A stretch of 64,000 bases of DNA from Lingula anatina (taxonomy: Eukaryota > Brachiopoda > Lingulata > Lingulida > Lingulidae), in contig NW_019775158.1 in NCBI RefSeq assembly GCF_001039355.2, forward strand, positions 40,827-104,826. Direction: 5' to 3'. The position numbers and the translations under genes are program-made. The notes under the pieces are model-generated. The model ran no database searches and was not told where the DNA came from. It worked only from the letters and a program-made list of their open reading frames with translations. This document shows positions 26,565-37,414 of this stretch, in pieces. Positions within the stretch are counted from its first letter, which is position 1; each line of letters starts with the position of its first letter.

Positions 26565-29243
26565 TTTAACTAAAATATATATGTTCATTGTAGTACAAGA
26601 CAAAAACTGATTGCGTACAACGGAGGCATGTGTATTTATACGTTAGCTGGACGAGATAAATAAACGTGTAATTATCTCTGAAATTTTAAAGGTTGCCGGC
26701 AAATACAACAAACTGATTGTAGGGGGCAGCTCAGAAACCGTCTCCCCGGCCGGTTACACGATGGGCGGGGGCCACAGTCCCCTGAGCAGAAAACTTGGCC
26801 TCGCCGTCGACAACGTGCTAGAGATAGACGCCGTCACTGCCAATGGGGACATCGTCCATCTCACCCCTTCGGGGACCACCTCAGTGAACGCCGATGGGGT
26901 CGTGTCTCTGACGGCGGATACAGACTTGTTTTGGGCTCTTCGTGGAGGAGGCGGCAGCACCTTCGCAGTGGTGACACGGTTCAAGTATAAAGTCCATGAG
27001 CCGCCGAGTGATGGTTTTGTCCAGTTCACGTAAGTGTGTCTGTCTGTGGGATTAATTAAATTAGAAAGTCATTAAATTACGTGGATTATATTTGAACCAC
27101 ATTGCGAAAAAACATTTTACAAAACGTTTGGAATTGAAAATGAAATAGTGCCAATTTTAATACCGCGTTTCTGTACAATAAGCGCTGTTAGTTTGTTTAA
27201 TGTATTGCACCATTATCTCATTTTCTTATGACATTTTTTAATTACATACTGCAGATCAATTACAAGTAGTCACTTTTAGGCCTTCTTATTTATTTAAGCT
27301 TAACTAGTAACATTTGTAGGTATACGTAAAAATGTTTTAACCAAATTGCTGGACTATGCCCATTGTACTCCATAACATAGCTTTATGATTTTTTAAACCA
27401 AAAAAGGGAAAGCATAAAATTTTTTGATCTAATAAAATATATAACGTTTCAGGTGCGCCATGTACTATGCTAACGAGACTCATGTTCATGCCTATGACAT
27501 TTACAACGCACTTAACGACTTCCTTGTGACCCTTCCCCCGGAGTTTGGAGGCTACGTCATTGTAAGTTAATTCATTCTTCATTCATTCATTCAGTTATTC
27601 ATTAATTTTAGTTATTTTCACATGCGCATGTGGACTGATCCATCCATCTCTCCAATTATATTTTTAAGTGATTCATTAGGCAGATTTTATATCTTTTAAT
27701 CTATCAGTGTGCTTGTCTGCCTTTCTGTCTGTCTGTATGTTGCCCCACTTGCCTTGTCTGCCTCCGTATCAGCCTGCCCGTTCTCTGTCCGTTTTTCAAG
27801 CTGAACAACTCGTTGCTCATATCTTTGCCTTCACAGCAATCAATCTGTGTTATCATTCACCATATAGTACAAAAGAAATGATAAGTTTTAAATTGATATT
27901 CTAATTAAAATTTTCCGCCCTAGTCCACGGCTCCTGCACAGGCCAATCCAACCTACAACACCTCTGCCTCCCCAGGTATGATCATGGTCGCCTTTGAAAT
28001 CTGGGGCGGGCTGGAGAAGGCCAAGCCGTACCTCCAGAAGGTGATGGACTTCCACCCGGAGTGGCACATCAAGTGGCCGGGCACCTGTCAACCAAATGTG
28101 TACAAGAAATGGTGGGATTACAGGCAGAATATTCACGACCGCGGCGGCTTTGGGCGCACCTATTTATGGGACTCGCTATTGCAGGTGGACAGCTTCAATG
28201 ATAACTTCACTCGGGTTATGACCGAGGGGATGGGCACTGCGTACCTGAATAAGCTGGTGCCTACCTGTACTGGGACTTTAATTGGCGGTGAGTGTTCTAA
28301 GAAAAAAGATGGTTTGACCCAGGACCAGTCGTAAAAGAAATAGAAGTAAGTTTTTAAATAATATATGCAAAAGCAATATTTTCATTTTCGAGTTTCACTT
28401 TGAGTTTTTTTTGTAGATGTTCTTTCATTTCAAAGCCCGTGGACAAGAACACGCCCCGCTGAATGAGTTCTTAGATATTAATATATTATCACCCATTATT
28501 TATTATTATTATCATTATTATTATTATTATTATAAGGCAAGGTGACGGAGTTTCCGGCCGACTCTTCCTCAGTTGGCCCTGGCCTAAGGAACGGTCTGAT
28601 GGCTCTCTCCTGCGGTGTGTCCTGGCCCAACAGTCTCAGTTACCTTGACAACATCATCATATCACTGCTTCAGAAGTGGAATCAGGAGCTCGTAAAACTC
28701 GGCCAAGGCATGTAGTGGGTTGTATGTTATATGTTAGAGATGATATGGTAAATTTGTGTGAACTATATAAAAACAGTGACTGGGTTCTCAATATTCCTGA
28801 TACGACCAAAGAGATGTCTCCGTTTCCAAGTTTGATTTCATAATTCAAGTTATGGGAGGTACTAGTATGAGTTGGATTGTATAGTGGGATTTAGAACCTG
28901 TCTGGATTGGGAGTGGGCCTGTGGCATATTCATTTATTTATTTACGGTCCATGCACTCAACTACATTAGCATTTTTTAGAACCATCGCCTACATGTACAG
29001 TTGTAAACCTCCTTTCTTCTTTCTTCTTTTTTGAATTATTTTTCTCCGTTTCATTCTCCCCTTCTTTTTCTTTCTTTTTTCTTTCCTTCTTTCTTTCTTT
29101 TTTCTTTCTTTCTTTGTTCCTTCCTTCCTCTATTTAAATCCAAACATTTGGTCCCCTTCAGGTGTCTACTACAATGAACCGTCGTCCGTGCTGGCCAACT
29201 GGAAGGTGGATTACTGGGGAGACAAATATCCCAGGTATGGGCT

Positions 29244-29294
<51 letters not shown>

Positions 29295-30166
29295 GCTGGT
29301 TGATAATAAGACGACTCCAAGACTTGTGGTTGTGTTAATTTTTAAAAAAATAGGCCTAGATTAAAACATGAAATGAAATAAAAAAGATATAAAAAAAGAA
29401 AAAAAGTCATCTCGACTAATTGAAAACTGAATGTAAGTCAATTTGAAATATTTGTTGGAAGGTAATGAAAACAGGGAAATATAACGATCTATCTATGACG
29501 ACATGAACCTCAAGGGAGACTAGGGATAGATTATAGAGGCTAGAGATACATGTAGTAGGAATAGGATGGTAGGGAAATGGATTGAAGCTTAAAGATACAT
29601 ACAAAGTCAATTTTTTGTCATAAAAACCAAACAAATGCCAGCATATAGTTTTAAGTAGTATAACTAAGAGAATTACCAAAAGGCATTGTTTAATTTTACC
29701 GGAAAGTGATGTTTGAACAGATTTTTCTGCTAGCATTCTATGCTGTATGTCAATGGGGCATAAAAGTAGGTCACGAAAGTAGGTTAAATTGACAACCAAA
29801 AATTTAAAGAAAGGAGCACTCTAAAGTTCTTTTATGGCTGATCGGGTGATTTATTCAGTTTATCCCTTGGCATGTCGAATTTATTAGAGTCGTATAAGAA
29901 ACTAGTACATGTAGAAGTGGTTTACATGTGTTACTGGGAATCCACGCTCCACCGATGTTCGGTTCGTATGTACCTTTAAAGTTAGGCATTGTAAAATTAT
30001 TCCCCGGACAGACAGAGCTTCAACCTTATTCAAGCCTGTCCATTTTGATCTTCATTTTAGACTCCTAGCCATCAAGAAGAAGTGGGATCCAAACAACCGG
30101 TTTACCTGCTTGCACTGCGTGGGCTCTGATGAAGCAGAGAAAGTTCCTGAGAGTATTATTGGCTAA
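15725..30166 (+). CDS. Secreted FAD-linked oxidoreductase, berberine-bridge-enzyme (BBE) type; core exons duplicated
   Basis: Exons: 1, 15725-15842; 2, 16133-16228; 3-8 as the A-core from 21119 and again as the B-core from 25926; 9, 30061-30166. Exons 1, 2, 3A-8A, 9 give 541 residues, normal for the family; the B-core gives the same length. Residues 1-20 are a signal peptide (IVLLVGLAFIGGCFA). The FAD domain shows SGHDFIGR, whose His is the expected 8-alpha flavin attachment, then YTMGGGHSPLSRKLGLAVDN and DLFWALRGGGGSTF. Where bicovalent members have Cys (GGxC), this has GGGH, so a single covalent flavin bond is expected. The end KKWDPNNRFTCLHC is the usual BBE C-terminus. It likely oxidises a small extracellular alcohol, sugar or phenolic substrate; the substrate cannot be told. 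Convergent with the transporter gene downstream. Confidence 0.9.
16290..20070 (+). repeat. Array of alternating tRNA-derived SINE-like modules in the oxidase intron
   Basis: Two tRNA-like modules alternate. Module 1 (about 16605-16700, 17315-17425, 17760-17860, 18440-18550, 19515-19630) has an A-box-like GGCACAGTTGGTAGCATGG and a B-box such as GGGTTCGAGTCCCGG. Module 2 (about 16421-16490, 17156-17231, 17576-17645, 18294-18365, 19361-19439) has TGGCTACGTGGTAACTC and GGTTCGAGTCCCAG. The 17156-17231 copy is 76 bp, tRNA-sized, but only part of its acceptor and T stems pair, so these are not functional tRNA genes. A longer unit of about 0.9 kb is seen twice (18085-19030 and 19134-20070), clearly diverged from each other. 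Two blocks recur nearly unchanged: 16290-16930 at 17453-18085, and 16921-17451 at 19127-19650. Confidence 0.78.
17452..17452. other. Single N, probable contig join
   Basis: Left of the N the sequence matches 19127-19650 and stops inside the match at ...GGCCCCT. Right of it the sequence repeats 16297 onward. Both sides are therefore duplicated material broken exactly at the N. Confidence 0.8.
20212..20212. other. Single N, probable contig join
   Basis: The sequence right of the N (TTTACGCTCACGTT.AGTG) is the same as that right of the N at 25052, so two contigs begin at the same point. Confidence 0.8.
20213..20400 (-). mobile_element. Fragment of a non-LTR retrotransposon ORF 3' region (copy A)
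   Basis: Read on the minus strand it gives KHWLSDHNLQIEMGR, then LCPHCKN and a spaced His, which resembles the cysteine-knuckle segment following reverse transcriptase in many animal non-LTR elements (C..C...EDE.HFL). Only about 60 residues survive. The same fragment starts cassette B at 25053-25240. The clade cannot be assigned. Confidence 0.5.
20545..21714. repeat. Inverted repeat flanking oxidase exon 3A
   Basis: An arm of about 110 bp at 20545-20654 is the near-perfect reverse complement of 21604-21714, with exon 3A (21119-21369) in the roughly 950 bp loop. The same pair, about 25346-25456 and 26404-26514, flanks exon 3B. The arms probably come from an inserted element, since the left arm continues the minus-strand retroelement fragment. 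A transcript could fold here. Confidence 0.75.
21119..24483 (+). CDS. Oxidase core cassette A (exons 3A-8A)
   Basis: Exons 21119-21369, 21886-22223, 22707-22815, 23199-23562, 23786-23956, 24411-24483. This set enters in phase 1 from exon 2 and leaves in phase 2 into exon 9. It carries the flavin His, the GGGH segment, the RGGGGSTF motif and the substrate domain (WHIKWPGTCQPN, DRGGFGRTYLWDSLL). Exon 7A must end at 23956 with a GC donor; otherwise the frame runs into GQGM-stop within the next three codons. Differences from cassette B that I can see: D for N in the NVDLADN segment, S for T at the exon 4/5 junction, S for T before LPPE. Confidence 0.88.
21722..21755. repeat. (GA)n microsatellite, length differs between cassettes
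   Basis: A GA run follows ATATATAAG here. The partner at about 26513-26560 has a longer AT stretch before its GA run. Differences of this kind are typical of alleles or very young duplicates. Confidence 0.9.
23957..24410 (+). other. Candidate GC-AG intron (oxidase intron 7A)
   Basis: The donor reads CCAAG/GCATGT and the acceptor CCCCTTCAG/GTGTC. Only this GC donor keeps the phase into exon 8; the alternative GT at 23961 gives the wrong phase. The same donor is used at 28708-28709 in cassette B. The intron ends in a (TTTC)n-rich pyrimidine tract. Confidence 0.7.
24498..24545. repeat. (AAT)n microsatellite after exon 8A
   Basis: Pure trinucleotide run 15 bp after the exon. The cassette B partner is at about 29247-29291. 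Confidence 0.95.
25052..25052. other. Single N between the two oxidase cassettes
   Basis: Cassette A ends here inside a repeat (matching 29750-29765) and cassette B begins here at the same point where cassette A began after the N at 20212. Confidence 0.85.
25053..25240 (-). mobile_element. Fragment of a non-LTR retrotransposon ORF 3' region (copy B)
   Basis: Near-identical partner of the minus-strand fragment at 20213-20400, lying at the very start of the second duplicated block, just after the N at 25052. Confidence 0.5.
25926..29234 (+). CDS. Oxidase core cassette B (exons 3B-8B)
   Basis: Exons 25926-26176, 26692-27029, 27453-27561, 27924-28287, 28537-28707, 29162-29234. Each is exactly the same length as its A partner, with the same splice sites and phases, including the GC donor after exon 7. 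The introns are also near-identical, differing mainly in microsatellite lengths and small indels. Joining exon 8A to 3B would read N-D-C-L-C and then a stop, so A and B cannot both sit in one functional mRNA. Cassette B is contiguous with the last exon (30061), cassette A is not. It is either a recent tandem duplication or a second allele placed in tandem. Confidence 0.88.
29585..29980. repeat. Dispersed repeat, inverted partner at 53303-53670
   Basis: The block from AAGATACATACAAAGTCA to CGGTTCGTATGTACCTTTAA is found reverse-complemented at 53303-53670, moderately diverged. A truncated copy ends cassette A at about 24870-25050. The 53 kb copy lies directly beside a retrotransposon reverse-transcriptase remnant, so it may be part of that element. 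Confidence 0.75.
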
Positions 30167-30687
30167 AAGTTCCACCAATTAATTACGGCTGTATACGGAA
30201 TCCCAAAACTGAGATTCGTTTTAAATCTACGTGAGCTGAAATAACGGTTGATTTCCGTGAGATTTTAATTAAAATGTTTTATGGTAAGATTGCATTTATC
30301 TAATGTATTGATTAACTGATAATCTATAAAATGCCCTTAGTTTCTTTTTAAGATACATGTACAGCACGATACGTTATTAAAAATATAAAAAGAATCATAT
30401 TCACGATAGTTCACTTTGTCATAAAGATACCAGGAACAATCAATTTACGGACAGTGGAACATATGATAATAATACATAATAACTTTATTATGGTAACAGT
30501 TTACTAGTACACGGGGGATGTTTGGCTAGAGATGGTCATAAATGCGTGTTGTGAAATCCGCAAAGAAAAGAGGCGACCCGAAAATGTACAAAGAATTCTT
30601 AATTCTTGGAGTCTTTTGCACTAATGTGGCAAAATCATACCGATAATGAAACAAATCAAGTGTTATTCATATATTTGGAAACTATAT

Positions 30688-30840
30688 AATAAAAGGATTG
30701 TTTCAGTTTAAGTCTTGTCTTATAACATGTAGTTAGTTTACACCTTTTCCAACAAAAGTCTACAATAGTTTCTGCCAGTGACTAGTTGTAAATAGCGTTA
30801 TGGTATTGAATGAAATAATGCGTTTTTCGTATTTTTTATT
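30688..30840. terminator. Facing polyadenylation signals of the convergent oxidase and transporter genes
   Basis: AATAAA on the plus strand at 30688-30693 is about 520 bp after the oxidase stop. On the minus strand AATAAA (TTTATT at 30835-30840) is about 80 bp after the transporter stop. The two transcripts would end about 140 bp apart without overlapping. Confidence 0.5.
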
Positions 30841-30916
30841 TCATTCAAAATACTAGTCCGTCCACATGGCTTACTGGTAGAAGTCAACGATTTCTGTTGA
30901 AGACAACCATGTCCGT

Positions 30917-33358
30917 TCATTTAACAACGTCCAGACCCATCGCCTTCAGTTTTTGGCTATGGCTGTCCATTTCCGTATTAACATTATTTTTTCTCCAAAC
31001 AACATAGGCAGGTAGACTGAACGTGAGGCAGGATATACCAATCATCACCAAACTGAACTGAAAAAGACGAGAAAAACGGATCAAATATAATGTTAAGAAT
31101 GCAAGTCTATGAATATTTAAAGAAGTGGAAGAGTACGCCCTTATCTATCAAATTTTGTAAGAACTGCATCGTGTAGTATACACATACGCGACCCCCCTCC
31201 CCCCAAAAAGCAAAAAAAAAAAAAAAAAAAATTGGATGCCAGATGCCCTGAGATCACGTACGAATACTGTCTATCAGGGATCAGGTAAGTGATGACGTCA
31301 CGCTGGACAAAAATGTGTGCAGTTTGTGTATGGCAGGGGAAATATTGGTAAAAAATGTCAAAAATTTCCCTCTGACCCTGGTAAAATGGTAGAGATACGG
31401 GGCCACTCCCGAGTCAACCTTAACTTATTAGTGAAGAGAAATGGCATGGTATTGATCAACAAGACGTAATTGTCAGATAACTATTTTAACTTCAAAACTG
31501 TATCCGTTTTCTATACAAAAAGGAATTTGTTTGAAAAGCTTCTTTGGATATATTTCATTTCTTGAATAAGAAATGTTTTATTTTGTGCATTATAACTACA
31601 TGGATTCTGTTCAACGTAACGTATTTATTTTCTCTTATCATTATTTATATACTTACATAAAGAGGGTCACTTTCTAAATCGTTCTTCAACCAGTAAAACA
31701 ATGGAAACTGGAGGCCACAGAACAGCGCCATTAGAGCACGCTGTACTGTGTATGCCTTGCCAAAATGCTTGATAGGGAATCTAAAACAAACAAACAAAAT
31801 AATAATAATAATAATAATAAGAATAAGAATATCCAATATATCTTTCTGATAATTAGGGTCTATCATTTTTGAGTTTTAAATGATCCCTCCAACTTTTAGT
31901 TGCAAATGTATAAATATTATAAATATTATTATTAAAAAAGAATCCGCACGTAAAAATAGTGATTTGAATAATGTGCCTATACATTTTCGATGTATGCATG
32001 GATAAAAAAATAACCAATATCGTGGGTGTAATAGTTTATCAGCACCGAAGACTGCAAAGAGAGGAGGGGCCAGTGTTTTTCTGATGAATCATTTATTCTC
32101 CCACATAAATTGGCAGTTTTTTTTTCTTCAAGTCCATCAGAAGTTTCCCACTTTTCTCCCAGTCACCTTCTTCATGTAGATCAGAATCATACTCTACTTG
32201 TATTGCTGGTCTTCAATACTTGCCTCCAGTATCATTTCCCAGTCTACATCCTTGTTAATTCATTGATAAATGAATACTGAAATATTTCTAGGTGACGTAT
32301 CAAATAAGAATATAACAACTTACGCGTATGCGATGAACGCTGTGAAAACCCCAAAAGCAGACGACCTCAACACACAGTGGAGCATCATGGCGGCAAACTG
32401 GATCTCTAGGTTCGGGATGGCACACAGTATCCACACCAACAGTCCAGAGACGCTGGTGATTAAGAACGAAGGCACAAACGTCTTTGGGTCCGCTGAAAAG
32501 TGTGCAGTTCATTTTCATATGTTTTTAATGGTAAGGTATTGTTTTAATGGCCTCTTGTGTGAATATGGTAACGTAATAAGGCATTAAGGCTTTAGTCTTT
32601 TGTAAAGAGACTGAACGCGTTAGACCCCATTCCCACAGATTTTAGATCGAACTATCCCCGTGGGGAGTCACACTAGATTACTGTCAGCTTAGCCAGCTTA
32701 AATGTCTGGCCCGCCTACTAAAAGCTATAAGGGGGTAATTAACTATTAGTGCGCGCTTGGCTGACAGCTATTTAGCGTGAACCCCCAGGGAGTTAGGTCG
32801 ATCTAATTGGATCGATCTAAATCTCTGGGAATGCACTCTTACTCTACCTATGACGCTTAGCGTTTCAGCCTACAACAGAAATGCATTCATCATGCAGTAC
32901 GTCTGACAGATTTCCGGACCGCATAGCGACCACTCGGTTATAAAATCAAGAACCTTTGGTGAAGGATTGAATCATCAAGCCTCACAGGTGAAAAAGCGCG
33001 TTTTAATCCCTTATGTAACGATACACTATTTTTTACCATGCTGTGTCTACTAGTGACGTCATCCCCGCTTTTGGAAGACAGAACGGGGAACACAGCCGGT
33101 GTCTCTTTCCAACTGCTCTTAGGCTTATAGAAGCACGTTAAATGTAGGCAATATTGCAATGCAACCCAAATAGCACGCCCGCACTGAACATTGAAATAAA
33201 AAAGAAGAGAGAGGGCAAAACACAGCAGGTCTTAAACGATTAAAGCGTTACAAGAAGTTTTCTTTCGATACTCCATTTGCGTGTGTGTGTGTGTGTGTGT
33301 GTGTGTGCCTGTGTGCTTGCGACCCTGTATGTTCCTGCGTGTGTGTGGAAAGATGTGT

Positions 33359-33397
<39 letters not shown>

Positions 33398-36300
33398 TGA
33401 GAGAGAGAGAGAGAGGGAGAGAGAGAGAGAGAGGGAGAAGGGTGAAGAGGGACAGATAGGGATAGAACATCAAAATACCTCGACCATCCCCCACCTCCTG
33501 CTGTCTGTCCACCAGGTAACCCACCAGGGCGGCGGACGGAATGCTGATGGCGACTTGAACGTAGCCAACCGCGTTAGTATACAGACTAACTGGAATACAA
33601 GTAACGAATAAATTTAGGGCTCATTCCTATAAAACTCCGTAGATCGATCCAAGTCCGTATCTCTCTGAATGCAAGCCGATTAACAGATCAAAACGCCTCT
33701 TCCTGGTATTGAATAGAATAAAGAAAAGCTTTTAATTATACCAGTACGTTTGAAACAAGAGGAGGCGTGTTAATCTGTTAATCTTATTGCATTCAACGAG
33801 AGTTCATTCAGCGTTGGAACTACGATCTACGTAGAACTATAATTTCATTGGGAATGAGCCTTAAGACTAAGATAATCTATTTTAATGCATTCATAATGGC
33901 TGTCTATTGAAGGTAGTGCGAATTTAATTTAGAATACTTAGGATAAACAACTTTGGTATTTTCTGAGATAAAACTTTTGCAGCTTAAACCACCTACCCTG
34001 TTCAATATTTTGGTTCGATCTGTAGTCTACGACAGAGTTAAAACTCCCAAAGTACATCATGACGAGAAGTAAGTTACCAGCAAACCAAAGTTCACTCCAC
34101 CAGAACATTGGCTGTTTTAAAATGGATACAAACGACATAGTAGTTTTGTTACTTTTCGAGTTCCCAACAAATGTCATTTTTTCTTCCATGTCTTTTTCTT
34201 TCCAGTCTGTGTGACCCCCGTTTGTGTTTTCACTGGACCGTTTCTCTGTCAACAAACCCTCAATTGCCTTAAGATCACGACTTCTATCTCCCTCTCCTTT
34301 TCCAAATTTTTTCTCTGTTCCTCTCCCCACCGTTTCCGTAGACAGACATCTGCAAAAACTGCTTGACGATAAGCAAAAATCCCATTTGTTGTCACTGTCT
34401 TTTTTGTCGTGACCGCCGTTTTGTTTGACGTCACTATCGTCAAATGTGACGTCACTTCCGGAATGCACGTAGTGACGTGGAGGTAGAATTAGCGTGGTTG
34501 GAACCGCAATCAGGCAAGTTAAGGCGGCGAAAAATATGAGTGACCATCGATACGCGATACCATTGTCATAGGCCAACTGAAACAGTAATGTGGATATTTT
34601 GTTTTCTAGTGCTTTGAATTTTTTATAGTCTTTTAACTCTATCTAAATAAGCCATTGATGAGAACTAAACAAAATCTCGTTATATGATTACCGTAGAATA
34701 ATAATAATAATCATAATAATAATCATAATAATAATAATAATAATAATAATAAAATTGTTATTATTGTTGTTATTGTTATTTTATGGGAATTAGCCTTTCT
34801 ATGTTTCTAATTCTCTATAAAAAATATAAAGGATCAAGTGTTCTTCATCGTATCAATCCCATTACTTTGACCAGCAGAAGACTGAAGGCACTCATGTTGG
34901 CCACCCCGTTCAGCAAGGACCGCAGAGTGGATTTTCTTGTTGGAAACAGTAGAGGCATTGTCATATCGGTGGACAGTAACATCGCACCTCCAACGAAGTG
35001 GCAGGAGGCGCCCGGGAAGAGCACCCATTCTAAGCCTGAGAAGACGCACAGCTTTTAAGTGAAAGGAGGTGGAAAGAACGAAAGATATGTCACTGATATG
35101 GAAACAGGCAGAGAAATACATGTAGGCGTAGAATTGTCCACCAGCCATTCGCTCATTTTACCTTTAAGGATTTTTAAGAGATATTTAAAGCGCCCATTAG
35201 GTGTTGTCTCTTATAAAATCGTTTTAGAAAATGTTCTTTTTTCAATGGTTGTTACAGTGTATGAAAAAAGTTTTAAAAAAAACTAAAAAGATAATACTTA
35301 ATTTGTTTTTGCTATATTGATTCTTCATTGTGAGCTTGTCAGCAGAAGAATGCGTATGCATGCCTTCCGACGACGTGCCACTTTTACCTTGGGCTGCGTT
35401 ATTTTAGTTGTGCTAACATTGTCAGCTTTTAATGCGCCGACATTTGAGCTGTAAATGTATCTTGAACATGTTCCACGTGATGTCAACATGACCCGTATAC
35501 GTGTGTAGAATATATTACCTGCGGCAGTATATCTTACCTGGTCTAGACAGCGCCATCAAGATGAGCCCACCTGCGCTGAATGCGCTGAAAAATTAAAATA
35601 AAACAACATGTTATACATTGTCTAACGGAAAATTCAAGGCTTCTCTGGGAATTGTTTCACTGTTACTAGGACTACGGTGACTGGGTATTATATACGTAGT
35701 CTTCATATCATTGGAGGCGTTGAATAGTCCCTTTATGCCTATGCCATGCTTTGTGCTTTGAATGCCTAATGCCAATCTACAGCCTTACCTGACATGAGGC
35801 AAAATAATTGGAGACATCTTTAGTTTCAATTTATCATTATAGGTTAGATAACAGTTGAAAACAATTATTAATGCACGACATGATGTAAATCTATCTCATA
35901 GAAAGTCTTTCGAACCAGAACGCCCATCTGACTGCGACATTTGACATTTAATCGATGTTACAAACGGCGGTAAAATATAGAAAGCTATATTGATCAGCTA
36001 TTGCACTGTGACAGTTGTGGTCAGCTAGCAAGCTTTACAGCGTATGGTAGTCTTCTACTCTCTAACAGATGGCAATGGGGTTAGAGGGTGATTTCTGAGT
36101 AACAAGTCTCACAACACAGATGTATGTGCACAGACTTAGCCAGAGATATATCTGTGCATACCTGGTGTAAAATGTCTGGTAGAGCGCAGTAGACTCCGCC
36201 ATAGCGCGGACGCATGGGAGTTTGTGTGTTAGTGCGTGAGTGTGCACGTGACGGAGGGGGGGGGGGGGGAGGAGGGTAGTACATGTCTACAGAAATGAGT

Positions 36301-36858
36301 GAGGGGAGAATCCTGCAGACGACATTGCTTCCTGCGCTTACAAGTTACAGTTGTACGTGTTTGATAGCCAGTTTTAAAATGTATGTGTGTGTGCACGCAC
36401 ACGCGCGTCTGTGTGTGAGGGGGGGTGGTGGTGGTGGTGGTGTGATTCCCTCCTATCTCGCACACCCATGTATTCTACACCTACATGTACCATGGGGACC
36501 AATACACTTACATACTGACGGCCCGAACACACGCTGTCCCACAGTGGTCATAGATATACCCCAGCAGCGGCATCAGCACCTGCATGAAGATAGCCACCGT
36601 GAAGACCAAGTTTAGCATCTCCTCCTGCTCTGGACACTCGTGGGAGATCCTGACGTCGAAGTCTTCCCCGTACGAGCGGTTGTACCTGCTGATGACCGCC
36701 GCTGTCGAGTTGGAGCAGAGGTGGGAGTATAAGTGGGAGTCTTTGAAGATATACACCAGCGCCGGCCATCCCTGGAGGCTCCCGCAATACAGGGTACCTT
36801 CTAGTAAGACCAGGGTCACCGTCAGCGTCTTGTACAGGCGCTCAGGCATGCGTTCCAT
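30917..36858 (-). CDS. SLC43-family membrane transporter (large neutral amino acid / nucleobase type), 8 exons
   Basis: Exons in order of translation: 36512-36858, 35538-35584, 34866-35035, 33997-34576, 33479-33589, 32324-32492, 31657-31780, 30917-31057. All phases agree and give 562 residues, normal for SLC43A1-A3. It is a major-facilitator protein with about 12 membrane spans. Seen: a first span with [16 protein letters not shown]; an external loop with glycosylation sites NST and [12 protein letters not shown] after span 2; [13 protein letters not shown] and [14 protein letters not shown]; a long charged cytoplasmic loop (about residues 222-335, [22 protein letters not shown]); [20 protein letters not shown]; and [14 protein letters not shown]. 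Family members move branched/aromatic amino acids (A1, A2) or nucleobases (A3) across the plasma membrane. I cannot say which this is. The start ATG at 36858 is the only one upstream of span 1; 5' UTR exons were not found. Confidence 0.93.
32619..32840. mobile_element. MITE family 1, copy 2
   Basis: Full-length partner of 9388-9600 in the same orientation, lying in an intron of the transporter gene. Ends: CCCATTCCCACAGATTTTAG and ATCTAAATCTCTGGGAATG. Confidence 0.8.
33281..33435. repeat. (GT)n-(GA)n compound microsatellite
   Basis: Two GT blocks followed by GA runs, just downstream of transporter exon 5 (33479-33589) in the direction of transcription. The 60-110 codon open frames here are low complexity. 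Confidence 0.95.
33616..33861. mobile_element. MITE family 2, copy 2
   Basis: It begins AGGGCTCATTCCTATAAAACT and ends AGAACTATAATTTCATTGGG then AATGAGCCT, an inverted pair of about 25 bp. Inner inverted segments (GATTAACAGATCAAAACGCC and GGCGTGTTAATCTGTTAATC) extend the hairpin. It lies between transporter exons 4 and 5. Confidence 0.8.
34697..34751. repeat. (AAT)n microsatellite
   Basis: Imperfect AAT run interspersed with ATC units, in the transporter intron between exons 3 and 4. Confidence 0.95.
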
Positions 36859-37231
36859 TTTTTCTCTCTCACTGCGTTGAGCGTCGGGTTCAAATCACCC
36901 TTCGACTGCGCTGAAGGCCGATCAATAGTGGTGTTGTTGTGGTGTTGTTGAGTTCGTTTCACCGAGTCCCTGGTAATAAAAATGAAATATAAACATTGCT
37001 CTGTTTACCTTGGAAAAACACGCTGTGATGACTCTAATGAGGGTGTAACAGAATTTGCAGTTGATAAAAAAATGCAGCGCCCTTTAGATGATACAACGGG
37101 TTTTTAATGAGTTTAGTCTAACAAGCAGGGTGGGCATTGACTTGCGTATGTTTTACTGTAAGGGTCGTACGTGAGCATGCTTAACGTTGCTGGGCTCAGC
37201 TATTAATTCGACGAAATGTAATGCATGCGAT

Positions 37232-37414
37232 GCAGGCCCGTAGCCGGGGTGGGGGGGGGGGGGGGTGTTCGGGGGCTTCGAAAGAACAGCACTTTTTGCT
37301 GGGAAAAGGTCCACTCTGGATAAAATCTGATCTAGGTACAAGAAGGTTTTATGGTAAAAAGTCCACTTTTTCAGAAAACGAACCCCCCATTTGAAATTGC
37401 TGGCTAGGGGCCTG
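37232..37414. mobile_element. MITE with GCAGGCCCGTAGCC-type ends
   Basis: Left end GCAGGCCCGTAGCCGGGG, right end GGCTAGGGGCCTGC, inverted. GAT occurs on both outer sides, a possible 3-bp target duplication. The interior has a poly-G run and no coding capacity. Confidence 0.7.

Noticed and set aside
33240-33611. Several open frames of 60-108 codons made of Cys-Val or Arg-Glu repeats
   Set aside because: Translations of GT and GA microsatellites.
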